From the NCBI RefSeq assembly GCF_016097555.1, contig NC_054704.1, positions 46,149,026-46,213,025 on the forward strand: a stretch of 64,000 nt of DNA, read 5' to 3'. Below, one piece after another: positions 33,225 to 46,456 of this stretch. The stretch comes from Gigantopelta aegis. Its lineage: Eukaryota > Mollusca > Gastropoda > Neomphalida > Peltospiridae. Below the pieces are notes generated by a model. The model was not told the DNA's origin. It did no database searches and saw only the letters and a list, made by a program, of their open reading frames with translations. Both the position numbers and the translations under genes were made by a program. How positions within the stretch are numbered: position 1 is the first letter of the stretch; each line of letters starts with the position of its first letter.

Positions 33225-33682
33225 GTTTCTCTAGCACTCGCCTGAGGTGCGATGGGTCGAAGGATCGATCGCCATCAATGGACTGGTACATCAAAGACCG
33301 TGGTATACATGTATGTAAAATCTTGTGCTGCTTTATCGTTACAAGTAGTCCATGTAGCTGCAGTAGGTTTCATCTCTTCATCAAACAGAGTAGTTTTAAA
33401 TGTGCTGAGGTGTCGTCAAACTCATATATCTACACCATTTCATGCATATACAATTAAAACGATAGCCGAACGATTTGGTACATTTCATTACCAATTTTTT
33501 TACTGTGGTATGAAAGCATAACAGACTTGGCAGCTGGGTTTGTCTTTTCATTACCCTGACAATACCAACGTGGCTGGGCACCCAGCAAAATAATTTAATA
33601 GACGATTATTAATAAATCGATGTGCTCTAGTGGTGTCGTTAAACAAAACCTAGTGGTATCGTTAAACAAAACAAACTTTAAC
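33225..33682 (+). mobile_element. Diverged SINE-like copy carrying the 123-bp-repeat core
   Basis: A degenerate head (GGGTCGAAGGATCGATCG) and part of the centre (AAAGACCGTGGTAT) are followed by the AACAGACTTGGCAGCTGGG core. It ends with a type 2 tail ending whose last phrase, TCGTTAAACAAAAC, is duplicated. Confidence 0.55.
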
Positions 33683-34098
33683 TTTTACAAAAGAAAATCT
33701 ATAATTCTAAATGGATAAATAATAATTTTAAAATATTCCAAAGACAGTTATAGCTAAGTGGAATAATTATTTTTGCACCATTGTCGGTGGACAAAAGCTC
33801 TTATGGACAATGGACAACAAGAAACAAAGAATTTGGGATCCATCATGTTTTGGAATTCTTCTCTCTGGCTGTCGATTTCTTTTCAACACCCTACAGCTCC
33901 GAAGGCATTTAAGGTTCAATAAAACACTTTTACCAAACTGTTTCTATTTTGATCGCCTTTAGTGTACATCACGCCTAATCAAGGAATGTCTGTGTTTTGT
34001 TTTAGGTATACATAGTTCCAATCTGGTGCCGATTATAGCACTGTTAACCCTTTAGGTCATATAAAATCGATGATGTATTTACATGTGCATGCACGTAC

Positions 34099-34648
34099 AC
34101 GTGCATCTTAAAGAGATTATCCTGACTTGGCTGCCATTGTGTATCATGTTATAATTATGTACACGTGCACCTTCATGGGCGTACATAGGATGTTGAAAAG
34201 GGGGGTTCCAATACATAGGATTTTGAAAAGGGGGGTTCCAAAATAGATTGCAGAGATATTGGGCATATATTTCTATGTTGAGTAAATATAATAATGTCAG
34301 ATATCAATGTCAGATATATTAAATTTAAAAAAAAGCGATTTCAGGGGGGGTTCGGTCGAACCCATCGAACCCCCCCCCCCCCCCCCCCTATGTACGCCCA
34401 TGACCTTAAAGAGACTATCATGACTTGGCTGCCATTGTGTATCATGTTATAATTATGTACACGTGCACCTTAAAGAGACTATCCTGACTTGGCGGCCATT
34501 GTGTATCATGTTATAATTATGTACACGTGCACCTTAAAGAGACTATCCTGACTTGGCGGTCATTGTGTATCATGTTATAATTATGTACACGTGCACCTTA
34601 AAGAGACTATCCTGACTTGGCGGCCATTGTGTATCATGTTATAAAAAA
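34099..34648. repeat. 64-bp tandem repeat, five copies
   Basis: GACTTGG recurs at 34124, 34422, 34486, 34550 and 34614. The spacing is 64 bp once the inserted 229-bp MITE and its 5-bp duplication are subtracted. Units contain TGTACACGTGCACCTTAAAG. Confidence 0.9.
34174..34402. mobile_element. G-tract MITE with CATGGGCGTACATAGG ends
   Basis: It has perfect 16-bp terminal inverted repeats, a subterminal G block and a C19 run. ACCTT flanks both sides (34169-34173 and 34403-34407). It sits inside a unit of the 64-bp array, whose other units show the uninterrupted GCACCTTAAAG. Confidence 0.9.
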
Positions 34649-35002
34649 GATTAAAAAATTAATTACATATTAAAAATTGTCTCTTTTTTCTTCTTTTTTT
34701 CTCCTTTTTTTTTTTTTTTTTTTTTTATTTGGTTGGGGGAGTGGGGGTTGGAATATCAGTGTCTGTATAAATAAGGTGTTTGTTTGGGGTTTTTGTCTGG
34801 GGGGTTTTAATCATTATTTTATTTATTACTGAAAATATTATTTGCTGAGACCATGCAGTGCTAATATTTTAACTCGCTTACTTATATATAGATTGACACG
34901 CTCTGTTTCAACTGGAATGAGATTCTTGCAAAATGTATCTGAATAATATAACACACGCTTAAAAACTGGATTCAACTGAACGCAGAGCTCTAAACAGATT
35001 TG

Positions 35003-35298
35003 GGGTGGTACATAGCCCAGTTGTAAAGCGCTCGCTTGATGCGCGGTTGGTGTGGGATCGATCCCCGTCGGTGGGCCCATTGGGTTATTTCTCGCTTCTG
35101 CCAGTGCACCACGACTGGTATATCAAAGGTTATCCTGTCTATGGGATGGTGCATATAAAAGAGCCCTTGCTACTAAAGAAAACATGTAGCGGGTTTCGTC
35201 TCTAAGACTATATGTCAAAATTACCAAATGACTGACATCCAATAGCCAATGATTAATAAATCAATGTGCTCTAGTGATGTCGTCAAACTTTAACTAAA
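35003..35298 (+). mobile_element. SINE, tail type 2, full length
   Basis: Head GGTACATAGCCCAGTTGTAA, B box GGGATCGATCC, centre with a small deletion, and type 2 tail. Confidence 0.85.
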
Positions 35299-35407
35299 CA
35301 GATTTTGTTGAGGGCACCCGCTAACAATTTGGCGATTTCCCGCCATTCATTTAACGTTAAATACAAAAATCAGGCTAGCAAGTGCATCGTTACAAAATAT
35401 AATAATA

Positions 35408-35659
35408 AAAAGAAAGAAAGAAAGAAATGTTTTATTTAACGACGCACTTAGCACATTTTATTTACGGTTATATGGCGTCGGACATATGGTTAAGGACCAC
35501 ACAGATATCGAGGGAGGAAACGCGCTGTCGCCACTTCATGGGCTACTCTTTTCGATCAGCAGCAAGGGATCTTTTATATGCACCATCCCATAGACATGAT
35601 AGCACATACCACGGCCTTTGATGTACCAGTCGTGGTGCACTGGCTGGAGCGAGAAATAA
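35408..35659 (-). mobile_element. SINE, tail type 1, head missing
   Basis: Minus-strand copy from its 3' A-rich end (plus strand AAGAAAGAAAGAAATG) to the centre (GGCTGGAGCGAGAAATA), where it stops. Confidence 0.85.
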
Positions 35660-35762
35660 ATATAATAATAATTAAATAACAATATATTTTTTTTTTTAAA
35701 CCCCACCTAATACCTGTGGCATCGAGTACATAAGCACTTGAAGTTACATCATTATTACACCC

Positions 35763-35896
35763 ACGGGCGTAGGAAGGTGCCAAGGAGGGGGGGGGGGGTG
35801 TCACATGTATAACAATATAAATACCATCGCTGCTGCTAAAACGTGGGGGCACACCATGCCCCCTCCCCCTCCCCCCACCCGCTTCCTACGCCAGTG
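35763..35896. mobile_element. G-tract MITE, GGCGTAGGAAG family
   Basis: GGGCGTAGGAAG on the left is matched by CTTCCTACGCCAGTG on the right, with a G10 run and C-rich block inside. ATTACAC occurs immediately outside both ends. Confidence 0.75.
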
Positions 35897-38345
<2,449 letters not shown>

Positions 38346-38389
38346 TTATTATTATTATTATTATGGAGACCTATTTCCTTAGCGGAAAT

Positions 38390-38505
38390 GCTTACCGAGT
38401 AGGAGGGAATCCACGCCTACTCGAACACCCGAGGTCAAGTCGGGTCAGACAGGACTGGGTCTAGTTGTACGGACTCGAGTACCCGTATGGGAGACTGCTT
38501 TAATT
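38390..38505 (+). other. Possible degenerate 5S rRNA-like segment
   Basis: CGAGTACCCGTATGGGAGAC resembles the 5S rRNA box C region (AGTACTTGGATGGGAGACC). The preceding GGTCAAGTCGGGTCAGACAG is only loosely 5S-like. It could be a 5S-derived SINE head or chance. Confidence 0.25.
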
Positions 38506-38860
38506 AATTAGTAGGTTTAATGCTTTGGATTTTGCGAAATTAAAGAATTATTAGTTTGTCTTGGAATAATGTATTTATAAAAAGTTCGATTAATTCTTTG
38601 CTGAATATATAATTTCTCGTCATCTTTTAAATAGGTTTATTTTGCTCACATTTTAGCGAAGAAATGGATTTGGTAGTTGAGCATAGCTGTTGAACATAGA
38701 TGTTGAACATAGCTGTTGCAAGCGATTTTTAATGATTTTTTTAAATTATGCATTTTATGAGGTCAGATGTTTAGTTGATTAATTAATTTATTAATTTATT
38801 TATTTATTATAAGCATATTCAGAGTTCACAGTTGAAGGGGGGGGGGGCTATTACAATAGC

Positions 38861-39698
38861 ACTGTCGGAAATAGAATAAAAATGATTTTCATGGATTATT
38901 TCTTACATATTAAAGAGACAAGTAAATATTTTGTAAATATCTATTTAAATATAGTCTACCTAATTTAGCATTTACTTGTTTTGGCTCTCATTATGTACAA
39001 GGTGGTGTTTACTCTTGGAATTAAAAGAAAAATGTCAGTAAAACAGGTGATTTGTGCACTTTATTGGAACAGACTATAACACATTTTGGTCAACGTGTTA
39101 ATTTCATTGCCGTTTTAATATGGGAGGGACCGTTTCTGATAACGGTTTACCCCTATCACTCTCCAAAACAAAATATTTGTAGACATTTATAAGTAGCTTT
39201 TGAGCAAAACTGTCAAGAACCATTTTGAGTTTGTGATCTATTATTTATCTACTAGTAGAAAATACATTTTTATTGGAGAATCTTTATCACAAACAGATGC
39301 TCACATTAACTTCTCATATAGCATATTTAAGTGGTTGCAAGATTATGTAAATTTCATTAAATATGCTAGTCATAATTAATCATTTATGTTGCAATTCAAA
39401 ATAATCAGTTAACTTGCAGTTTTAAATTAAAAGTTTGTTCAATAATGAAACTGACACATAGCCACCAAAATGTGTCATAGTCTGTTCCAATAAAGGTCAC
39501 AAATCTCCTATTTACTGGCATCTTTATTTTAATTTCAAGAGTAAACACCACCTTGTACATCAATGACAGCCCAGACAAGTAAATGCTAAATTAGGTAGAG
39601 TATCATTAAATAGATATTTACAAAATATTTATTTGTCAGTTTAATATGAAAGAAATAATCGACGAAAGTGATTTTTATTCTATTTCCGACACTACTTT
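38861..39698. mobile_element. Foldback element, about 230-bp inverted arms
   Basis: Arms 38861-39090 and 39463-39698 are inverted copies with outer ends GTCGGAAATAGAATAAAAAT. They enclose about 370 bp of unrelated sequence without an ORF. No clean target duplication could be read, so the class is open. Confidence 0.8.
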
Positions 39699-39899
39699 AG
39701 TACTCTGGCTCCTCATTACTCCCTGAGATTAGTATAAAGAGCAAAGCAATAAACTGGTTTTGCTTAAAATTTCAATGTTCTGCAATGCATAAATGTTTCA
39801 GCTATTCAACTTCAAATAGTAGGAAGGATTTGTTGTTGTTGGTTTTTTAAATAATTCATTCGTTCATCTGAACACATTCTCATCATATACATTTAAGAG

Positions 39900-40066
39900 C
39901 ATGGGCGTATGGGGACTCTTTGATTTAGGGGGGCTGGAGGGGTTGATTTGCCCGAAATTTTACCCAGATAAAAACTGCCCGAATTTTCCCCACTGTTTTC
40001 CCACTGTTTAGCCCGAATTTGGGGGGGGGGGGGGGGAATTGCCCCCCCCCCCCCCGTACACTCATG
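39900..40066. mobile_element. G-tract MITE, CATGGGCGTA family
   Basis: Starts CATGGGCGTATGGGG and ends GTACACTCATG, with G16 and C14 runs inside. TTTAAGAG flanks both sides, an 8-bp duplication. Confidence 0.8.
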
Positions 40067-40295
40067 TTTAAGAGCAACAGTTTCCAGTAATAAAGCTTCG
40101 CTCTACTATAAGATGCGATAGGTTGCAAGATCGGTCCTTATCAGAAGACCGCTCCACCACCACCCCACCCCATTCCAATTGGCGATCAACTAGTAGGTCT
40201 ATATATGGAGTGCCATCCTATCTGCAGGAAACCGAATATAAAATACAATTGCAGGTAACAAGGAGTAGTTGATGTGGAGGTATTGTATTCTATTA

Positions 40296-41686
40296 CAGTA
40301 AAGTACGCTTATAACGAACTGCAAGGGACCAGTTTCATTGGTTCGTTATAACAGTAGTTCGTTGTACACATTTGCAGAAGTTGGTAATTTTTATTCCGAA
40401 AGTCGGCCATTTCGAATTTTGAACTCAATATAATAGTAAAAAAAATAAAAAATGCCTTGGCGATTATAAGACATTTATAAAAAATATATCATTTATTACA
40501 ATCAATAAATACAACAAAACATTACTGAAAGGTCACATCAAAAGAGTTTAGTGAATTACATGTACCTAATCACGTTTCGTCACGTAATCACTAATCGTGG
40601 TTTGTTTACTTAGCGTTGGACGCATAACTTCTAATGCCGAGTCAATGTCCGCAATGCTGTCAAATACTGGCAATCGAATATCTCCTTTGCTCTGAAAAAA
40701 CAGTCTGACTGTCTCGAGTGCCTTGTGCGTTTCAACTGCTGTGGGCGTTGGCTGTTCGGGTGGCTCCTGTGTATCGTCCTCTGGTTCAGAATCACTGTGG
40801 CCGTCTCGTTTTCCGATAATCTCTGAAACGATGTCGTCATCTGTCAGCTGTTCGGTGATTACAACTTGCTCGTCTGCAGTGAGATAATCTTCCAGAGTGA
40901 CACCATCTGGCACTGGCATGGCTCTCAGGAGTTCATTCCACACTGTCTGTAGATTTGCTAACGGGGTGTTGTCGTCTTCGTCGTCAGAACTCTCAGAACA
41001 CGCAGCACTTTTGAACCCACCCTTTGCAAAACAGTTCACGATACACGATGAGGTCACGTGACGCCAAGCACGATGGGCTGTGTTGATTGCCGTCAAGATG
41101 GAAACTGAGTGCTCCTGTTGACTGTCCGTCATGATTGCATACTGAACGAAAAACTGACACGGATTTATAACAAACAAAGAGAATCCCATTAATTACCGCT
41201 GATTAATATCATTGTATATATATATTGAGTTGAACGTGTCAGACTGTTTTTGGAGTACGGTTGATCTCACGGCTCAGCTGTCCGTTAACACTGATTGGTT
41301 TGATACGTAACGGTTCCGGTATAATTAGTGACTTAATCCCTTAATTGATACCTGTTCCCAAGTCCAGACAAACAAAAGTTATTTAGGCTGTTGTTTTAGT
41401 GCGGTCGTGCGGTCGATCCCACGGCTTTGCAGCGTTTTACACTGATTGGTTTGATACGTAATGCTTCCGGTATTCACGGTTCGTTATGTAAACACTTATT
41501 TACACTGGAATTAACTATTTGGGACCACAAAATTGGTTGGTTTTAACAGTTAATTCGCTATACATAGTTCGTTCTATACATTAAAATGTATTACTAATAT
41601 ATAGGGGAGAAAATCGGGATTTTACAATCAGTTCGTTCTAACCGGTAGTTTGTTATAAGCGTGTTCGTTCTAAACGTACTTTACTG
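40296..41686 (-). mobile_element. Tigger/pogo-like DNA transposon, shortened, whole ends
   Basis: The terminal inverted repeat CAGTAAAGTACG is followed by the pogo/Tigger phrase TTATAACGAAC. TA lies on each side (40294-40295 and 41687-41688). At 1391 bp it is shorter than autonomous Tiggers. The only coding part is the transposase C-terminus on the minus strand at 41189-40566. Confidence 0.88.
40566..41189 (-). CDS. Tigger-like transposase, C-terminal piece
   Basis: 207 codons open. AWRHVTSSCIVNCFAKGGF matches the block downstream of the DDE_1 domain in Tigger/pogo and jerky/CENP-B relatives. An acidic linker and a C-terminal segment follow. The DDE catalytic domain and CENP-B-type DNA-binding domain are absent, so it cannot transpose by itself. 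The first 19 codons are probably non-coding read-through. No host domestication signal is visible. Confidence 0.8.
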   Translation of the reverse strand: MGFSLFVINPCQFFVQYAIMTDSQQEHSVSILTAINTAHRAWRHVTSSCIVNCFAKGGFKSAACSESSDDEDDNTPLANLQTVWNELLRAMPVPDGVTLEDYLTADEQVVITEQLTDDDIVSEIIGKRDGHSDSEPEDDTQEPPEQPTPTAVETHKALETVRLFFQSKGDIRLPVFDSIADIDSALEVMRPTLSKQTTISDYVTKRD

Positions 41687-41699
41687 TACTGTATTATCT

Positions 41700-43395
41700 A
41701 AACCAGAACAGAACTTTATTTACTCTCATGGCCCCCATTCGGTGGCATCAGAGGAACATAAATAATAATAAACATACAAATTGTCAAGATGATTTCAGAA
41801 ACATATATACCACGATACAAACAGACGAGCAGCTAAATATTAAAAACAGTTACACATAAGTCAAGAATCACAAAATTGTTTGTTAATAATTAATATAAAC
41901 TTACACCATTTTTTAAGAACACTAATACGTTTTGAGCTGAAGAGTTGCTGGAATTTGTATATATTTGGTCTATTCACATAGTATGTGTTAAGATATTTAA
42001 GTCTTTCTTGTCTAAATTTTGTGAATATAAATAGATAATGAAATTCATCTGCAATAATATTGCTATTACAAAGCGTAGTTTCTATTTTCATATAAAATGT
42101 TTGTCCACCTCCCCTTTTCAACTGGCAAAAAGTTATTTGAAATTCTAAATCGAAAAAATTTTGTGTGCATTGTTTTATGTTAAAATATGATTCTAGTTCC
42201 AATTTCTCTTTAAATATTCTATAAGTAGTTCCTTTGCTGGTCGTAAAGATGTCATTTTTCCATGTTTGCAGATACTGATCATAGTCTTCTCTTCACAACT
42301 TCTTTTAACCACTCCACTGATTTAAATGACTGCTGGTCCCAAACGTTATTCAATCCAAGCTGGTAAAATAGATCTCCGATGTTAATTATCCATTTATAGT
42401 GCGTATCGAATTGAATAAAATCGTAATACATTATTTGGTAAGCGTTTACAGATGGTTTCAGACTTTTAGCCGTTAACAGCCGTGCCCAAAAGCAAATTAT
42501 TCTTAGATGTATTTTCAGAGATAGAAGTGTTCTTCCATATTCACCATATAACATATATATTGGAGTACTTTTCCTGACAGGCGCTAAATATCGTAAGAAT
42601 TAAATATGAATCTTTTCTATAATACTTATATTTTCAAATTCCCAAATTTCAGAGCCATATAGTAATATAGGAACAACTATTGTATCAAACAGCTGAAGTC
42701 TATATTCTATTGACAAAGAAAGTTCATTTGACTTTTTTTCAATGTAAAACGTGGCTTTTTTTATTTGTTGTGTTGAATGTTTCTTGCATACATTAAATTA
42801 GTTACTTTTTTTCAAACCAGATACCGAAATATTTGTATTCATTCATGTTTTCTAGTATTTGATTACCCAAATAAAATATTTTCTTATAGTCTTTCTTTGT
42901 TCCACCAAATATCACAATCTTGGTCTTTAATGTGTTTATCGACAGGTACCATGTTTTACAATAAATATCTTAAGCATTTAATAAATTTTGAAGTTCATTC
43001 TCATTCTTAGCTAATAATACAGTATCATCTGCATACAACATAACAAATACAGTTAATCCAATATTCAAATATATATCAAAATCAAATGCATTGATAGTTA
43101 TACCTGTACATTGTTGATGTTGTAAAAATTCTTGTAAACCATTTAAATACAATGAAAATAAAAGAGGTGATAAATTTTCTCCTTGCCTCACTCCTATATT
43201 ACATGGACAAAATTCTGAAAATTTACCATCTTTCCTAACGCATGACTTAATACCACTATACATGTTATAAATTATTAAACAAACATTCCTTTCATTTCTT
43301 TCAAAATACGCTGCCAGTATGAACAAGACTATTAGAATTTCTGAACAATATTCAAGAAAATAAATATCCAGAGGGCTTTGTTGGCGTTCGCTAAT
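41700..43395 (-). mobile_element. Non-LTR retrotransposon (LINE), 5'-truncated remnant
   Basis: The RT part at 43326-42970 has GVRQGENLSPLLFSLYLN and the catalytic MLYADDTVLLA. Further along (42554-41861) lie C-terminal blocks typical of the same LINE type (FWARLLTAKSL; FRQERLKYLNTYYVNRPN). The 3' end near 41705 reads AGTAAATAAAGTTCTGTTCTG on its own strand. The endonuclease and N-terminal RT are missing and the frame is broken several times, so it is dead. The clade is not resolved by eye. Confidence 0.85.
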
Positions 43396-43948
43396 TCATT
43401 CTCTAGTGCCACGTTAAACACCAACCATTTCCCTCAGTAAATACCACGGCGGTGAATACTTAAATGCGAGGCTTGAATAGTTCAAGATCTGTTTCCTGCG
43501 CCAGCCTCAGGTTTTTCCACCTGTCAGGTATGCATTTAGTTACATCTGTCCACCCACGTACATTTTCACAATGGGGGTAGTAACGGCTATTGCATTGTAT
43601 ATAATGTATACCACTATATATTGCGATAAGGTTTAGCCAAATGTCATGCAAGAGTGTCCAAGGGATTGCCCTCTGCATTGTACAAAGGCATTCCTTTGCT
43701 GTATACAATTAATATTATGAAGGTCGAATTACTAGAGTCGATACCTTTGTTTCAAAATGACATGCAATATATACTACAAGAATGAAATGTATCGCCTACC
43801 ATAAACATTTCGGTTTCTGTGACGTAAATCCATAGGTGCATGCATAACTGTAAACCAAGTTTCACAGACCATGAATTTACAGTTTGTGAGAAACTGATCT
43901 AAACGCGGATTAAATTTTAAGGTACCGTCACACGAGCATACATTAATA
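43396..43948. other. Unassigned, possibly repeat-derived
   Basis: On the minus strand 43708-43460 is open (DRWKNLRLAQETDLELFKPR) and is followed by GTTGGTGTTTAACGTGGCAC. It has no recognised family and no clear splice borders. Confidence 0.3.
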
Positions 43949-44021
43949 TTGTTGCGTACAACTGTTACACGTCACCGTCGGAAAAGTAATAGCTATATGT
44001 CGTCGTCTTCTCTCCACCCTC

Positions 44022-44048
44022 CCCCCCCCCCCCCCCCCCCCCCCCCCC

Positions 44049-44091
<43 letters not shown>
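44022..44091. repeat. Poly-C tract of about 70 bases
   Basis: Near-pure C with one A at 44049. The longest homopolymer in the window; its true length is uncertain. Confidence 0.9.
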
Positions 44092-44094
<3 letters not shown>

Positions 44095-44643
44095 TGCGCG
44101 TGTTGTAACCTCACCATGGTGCAGGGGTGTAACATTCTCTTTGAGAGTGGCCAATACAGCACAAATCCTCTTGTCTTCTTCGAGATACAATTGAAATTTT
44201 GAGTAAAAGTCAGTATCTATCTGTGATATTTGTATTTTTGCACAGTTCTTTACACTGTTTTTATTTAATTTTTATATTGTATATATGTATTTTTCGTGCT
44301 GGGGTGTCGTTAAACATTCATTCATTCATTCATTTTTTTTCTTCATAAAGGCGAGACAATAAAAAACGTGTTACATTGTATTAACAAAGGAACCTAATAT
44401 AACTAATTAATTAAATAATATAAGGAGAAAGAGAGGAACTTTTTAAAGAATTCATTTTAAATAGTTCAAATATCAGTATCTACGAAGAGCCTTTTAACGA
44501 GTAAAATTATGTTAAATAGATTATTTTGTTTATAATAATGTATATTAAAAGTATTTATTATTGTTTTAATTAATGTTTTTATTTGCTAAAACTTCATTTT
44601 ATTTCATAATATAAATTTGTTCCGTACGTACGAAAAGATAGGG

Positions 44644-44766
44644 TTACAGCCTTTGATATACCAGTCGTGGTGCACTGGCTGGAACGAGAATCTCGGAAAT
44701 AGCCCAATGGGCCCACCGACGTTAATCGATGCCAAACCGACCACGCATCAAGCGAGCGCTTTACTA
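44644..44766 (-). mobile_element. SINE fragment (head and start of centre)
   Basis: Minus-strand head and the CCAGTCGTGGTGCACTGG part only. The phrase GAGAATCTCG shows a small local duplication. Confidence 0.75.
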
Positions 44767-44964
44767 TACATGAATACAATCATCGAATATACGTTCATGT
44801 TTTGTATATTAACCATCTACACGAGTGACTCAATTTAAGGAATGCTTAACTTGGGAGTTTTTCCGCTGGGTGTCATTGTACTAGTGATTGGTGTGCCGCT
44901 ACAAATACATATAGGACTTCTGCCCTTCCTCATCTCCATTTTAGTGTACCATACTAAACATAAA

Positions 44965-45183
44965 ATAAAGTTAAGTTAGAGGACACTGATTTATAAATCA
45001 TCGGTTACTTGATGTGAAACATTTGGCAATTCTGGTCATGACATAATAGTCTAAGAGAGGAAAACCGCTACTTTTTTCAATTAGTATCAAGAGATCTTTT
45101 ATAGACACTTTCCCACAGACAGGACAGCACATATCACGGTATTTGATATACCAGTCGTGGTGAACTAGATGGGACGGGGAAAC
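44965..45183 (-). mobile_element. SINE fragment, tail type 2
   Basis: Minus-strand tail and centre. The head is missing after GGTGAACTAGATGGGACGGG. Confidence 0.7.
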
Positions 45184-45185
45184 AA

Positions 45186-46456
45186 ACACAAAATAATACA
45201 AGGGTGTGGGTGTATGTTTCAGGAATTAATTTTTTAAACATTGTCTGAATAAAAACTGAAAATTTGCCCAGATGACCGTAGGCCTACTGTTCACAAACAA
45301 GGGAGTGCTACTGCCCTTCCAGTCATCTATTGCTTTTTTGTGACCAGCCTCGGTGGCGTCGTGGCAGGCCACTCATGAGATATGATTGCAAACTTCACTC
45401 GATGAAATATAAATTATATTTGACAAAAAACATGAAATATCCTCTATATATCTCATAAGTCCCACTAGGAGTGTTGCGTCCCACTTGGCATCACAAATGA
45501 TCACCGTCTGCATTCTTATACAATTTCTTAATTTAAACCATAATTATTTGGGTAATAAATAGGATATTAGACTTGAAATAATGTTTATTTGTCACTCACT
45601 AAGGCAAATAAAAATAATTTCACATGTGACATAAACTTGATAAGAAATGGACACTCGTTTAAGATCCTATAATAAACTGTACACAGACATGAAATATCTA
45701 TAGTTTGTTAGAAATTTATTAGTATATATTAAGTTTACAATGATTAATTTTGCTAATTATTTAAGTTAAAAGCCATTAATTCGATAATGTTCAACTTCTA
45801 ATTTCTTCAAGCTATAATTGGGTTAACTTGTGACATAAATGGACATCTAATAAGTTGAAAATATGTATTTAATATTTGCCATTTATTATTTTCTTATGAT
45901 ACTGCCAAAAACAGCAACATAAAAGAGGCAGGAGCGGAACTGCATCTTAGAAATTGGTTAAGATATGCATCGGACCGAAGTGGGGATCGCAAAAGGAAGT
46001 GAGTTTTTGCCATCATATTTGACTATTTTCAGTTTATAATTTTATTATGGCTATTCCTTTTAAAAGTCATTGGGTGGGGAGGAGAGGGAAGGGTTTGGAA
46101 ATTTTTGGACCCCCTACCTACACATTTTCAGTATTTTTTAATAATGGTGAACATAGCAGAATCTGTAAAAAGACATCCCTCCCCACATTTAGAAAAATCT
46201 TCAGGCTTACCTCCACCCATTTTAAAAAAAAAAAAAAAATAGCCCTTATATCTTTTTAAACATATTTAATGTGTAACACTGAATAAAATAAAACAAATCA
46301 AGAACGTCGCGTCGCTCGCGGCCGGTTAGGAAAGAGCTTTAGACACGACAAAGAATGTCCATGAACATGGAACAAAATAAGAGAAAGCCTATAGTTGTAT
46401 ATCACATCTGTATGTGGCAAGACATGTAATAGCTAGGTTATTTTGTTTTAGAATTA
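45186..46456. other. No gene seen
   Basis: 45348-45395 carries a scrap of the CCGGCC-type SINE head (CAGCCTCGGTGGCGTCGTGG). The rest is unassigned AT-rich sequence. Confidence 0.4.

Noticed and set aside
34099-34648. CRISPR-like array
   Set aside because: Units are repeated throughout without unique spacers; it is a 64-bp satellite in an animal genome. The same reasoning applies to the 123-bp, 97-bp and 33-bp arrays.
43460-43708. 82-residue minus-strand ORF with DRWKNLRLAQETDLELF
   Set aside because: Looks more protein-like than most, but no family is recognised and no splice or start evidence exists. Left as unassigned sequence beside the LINE.
43949-44194. Poly-proline and poly-glycine ORFs
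   Set aside because: They are translations of the poly-C tract.
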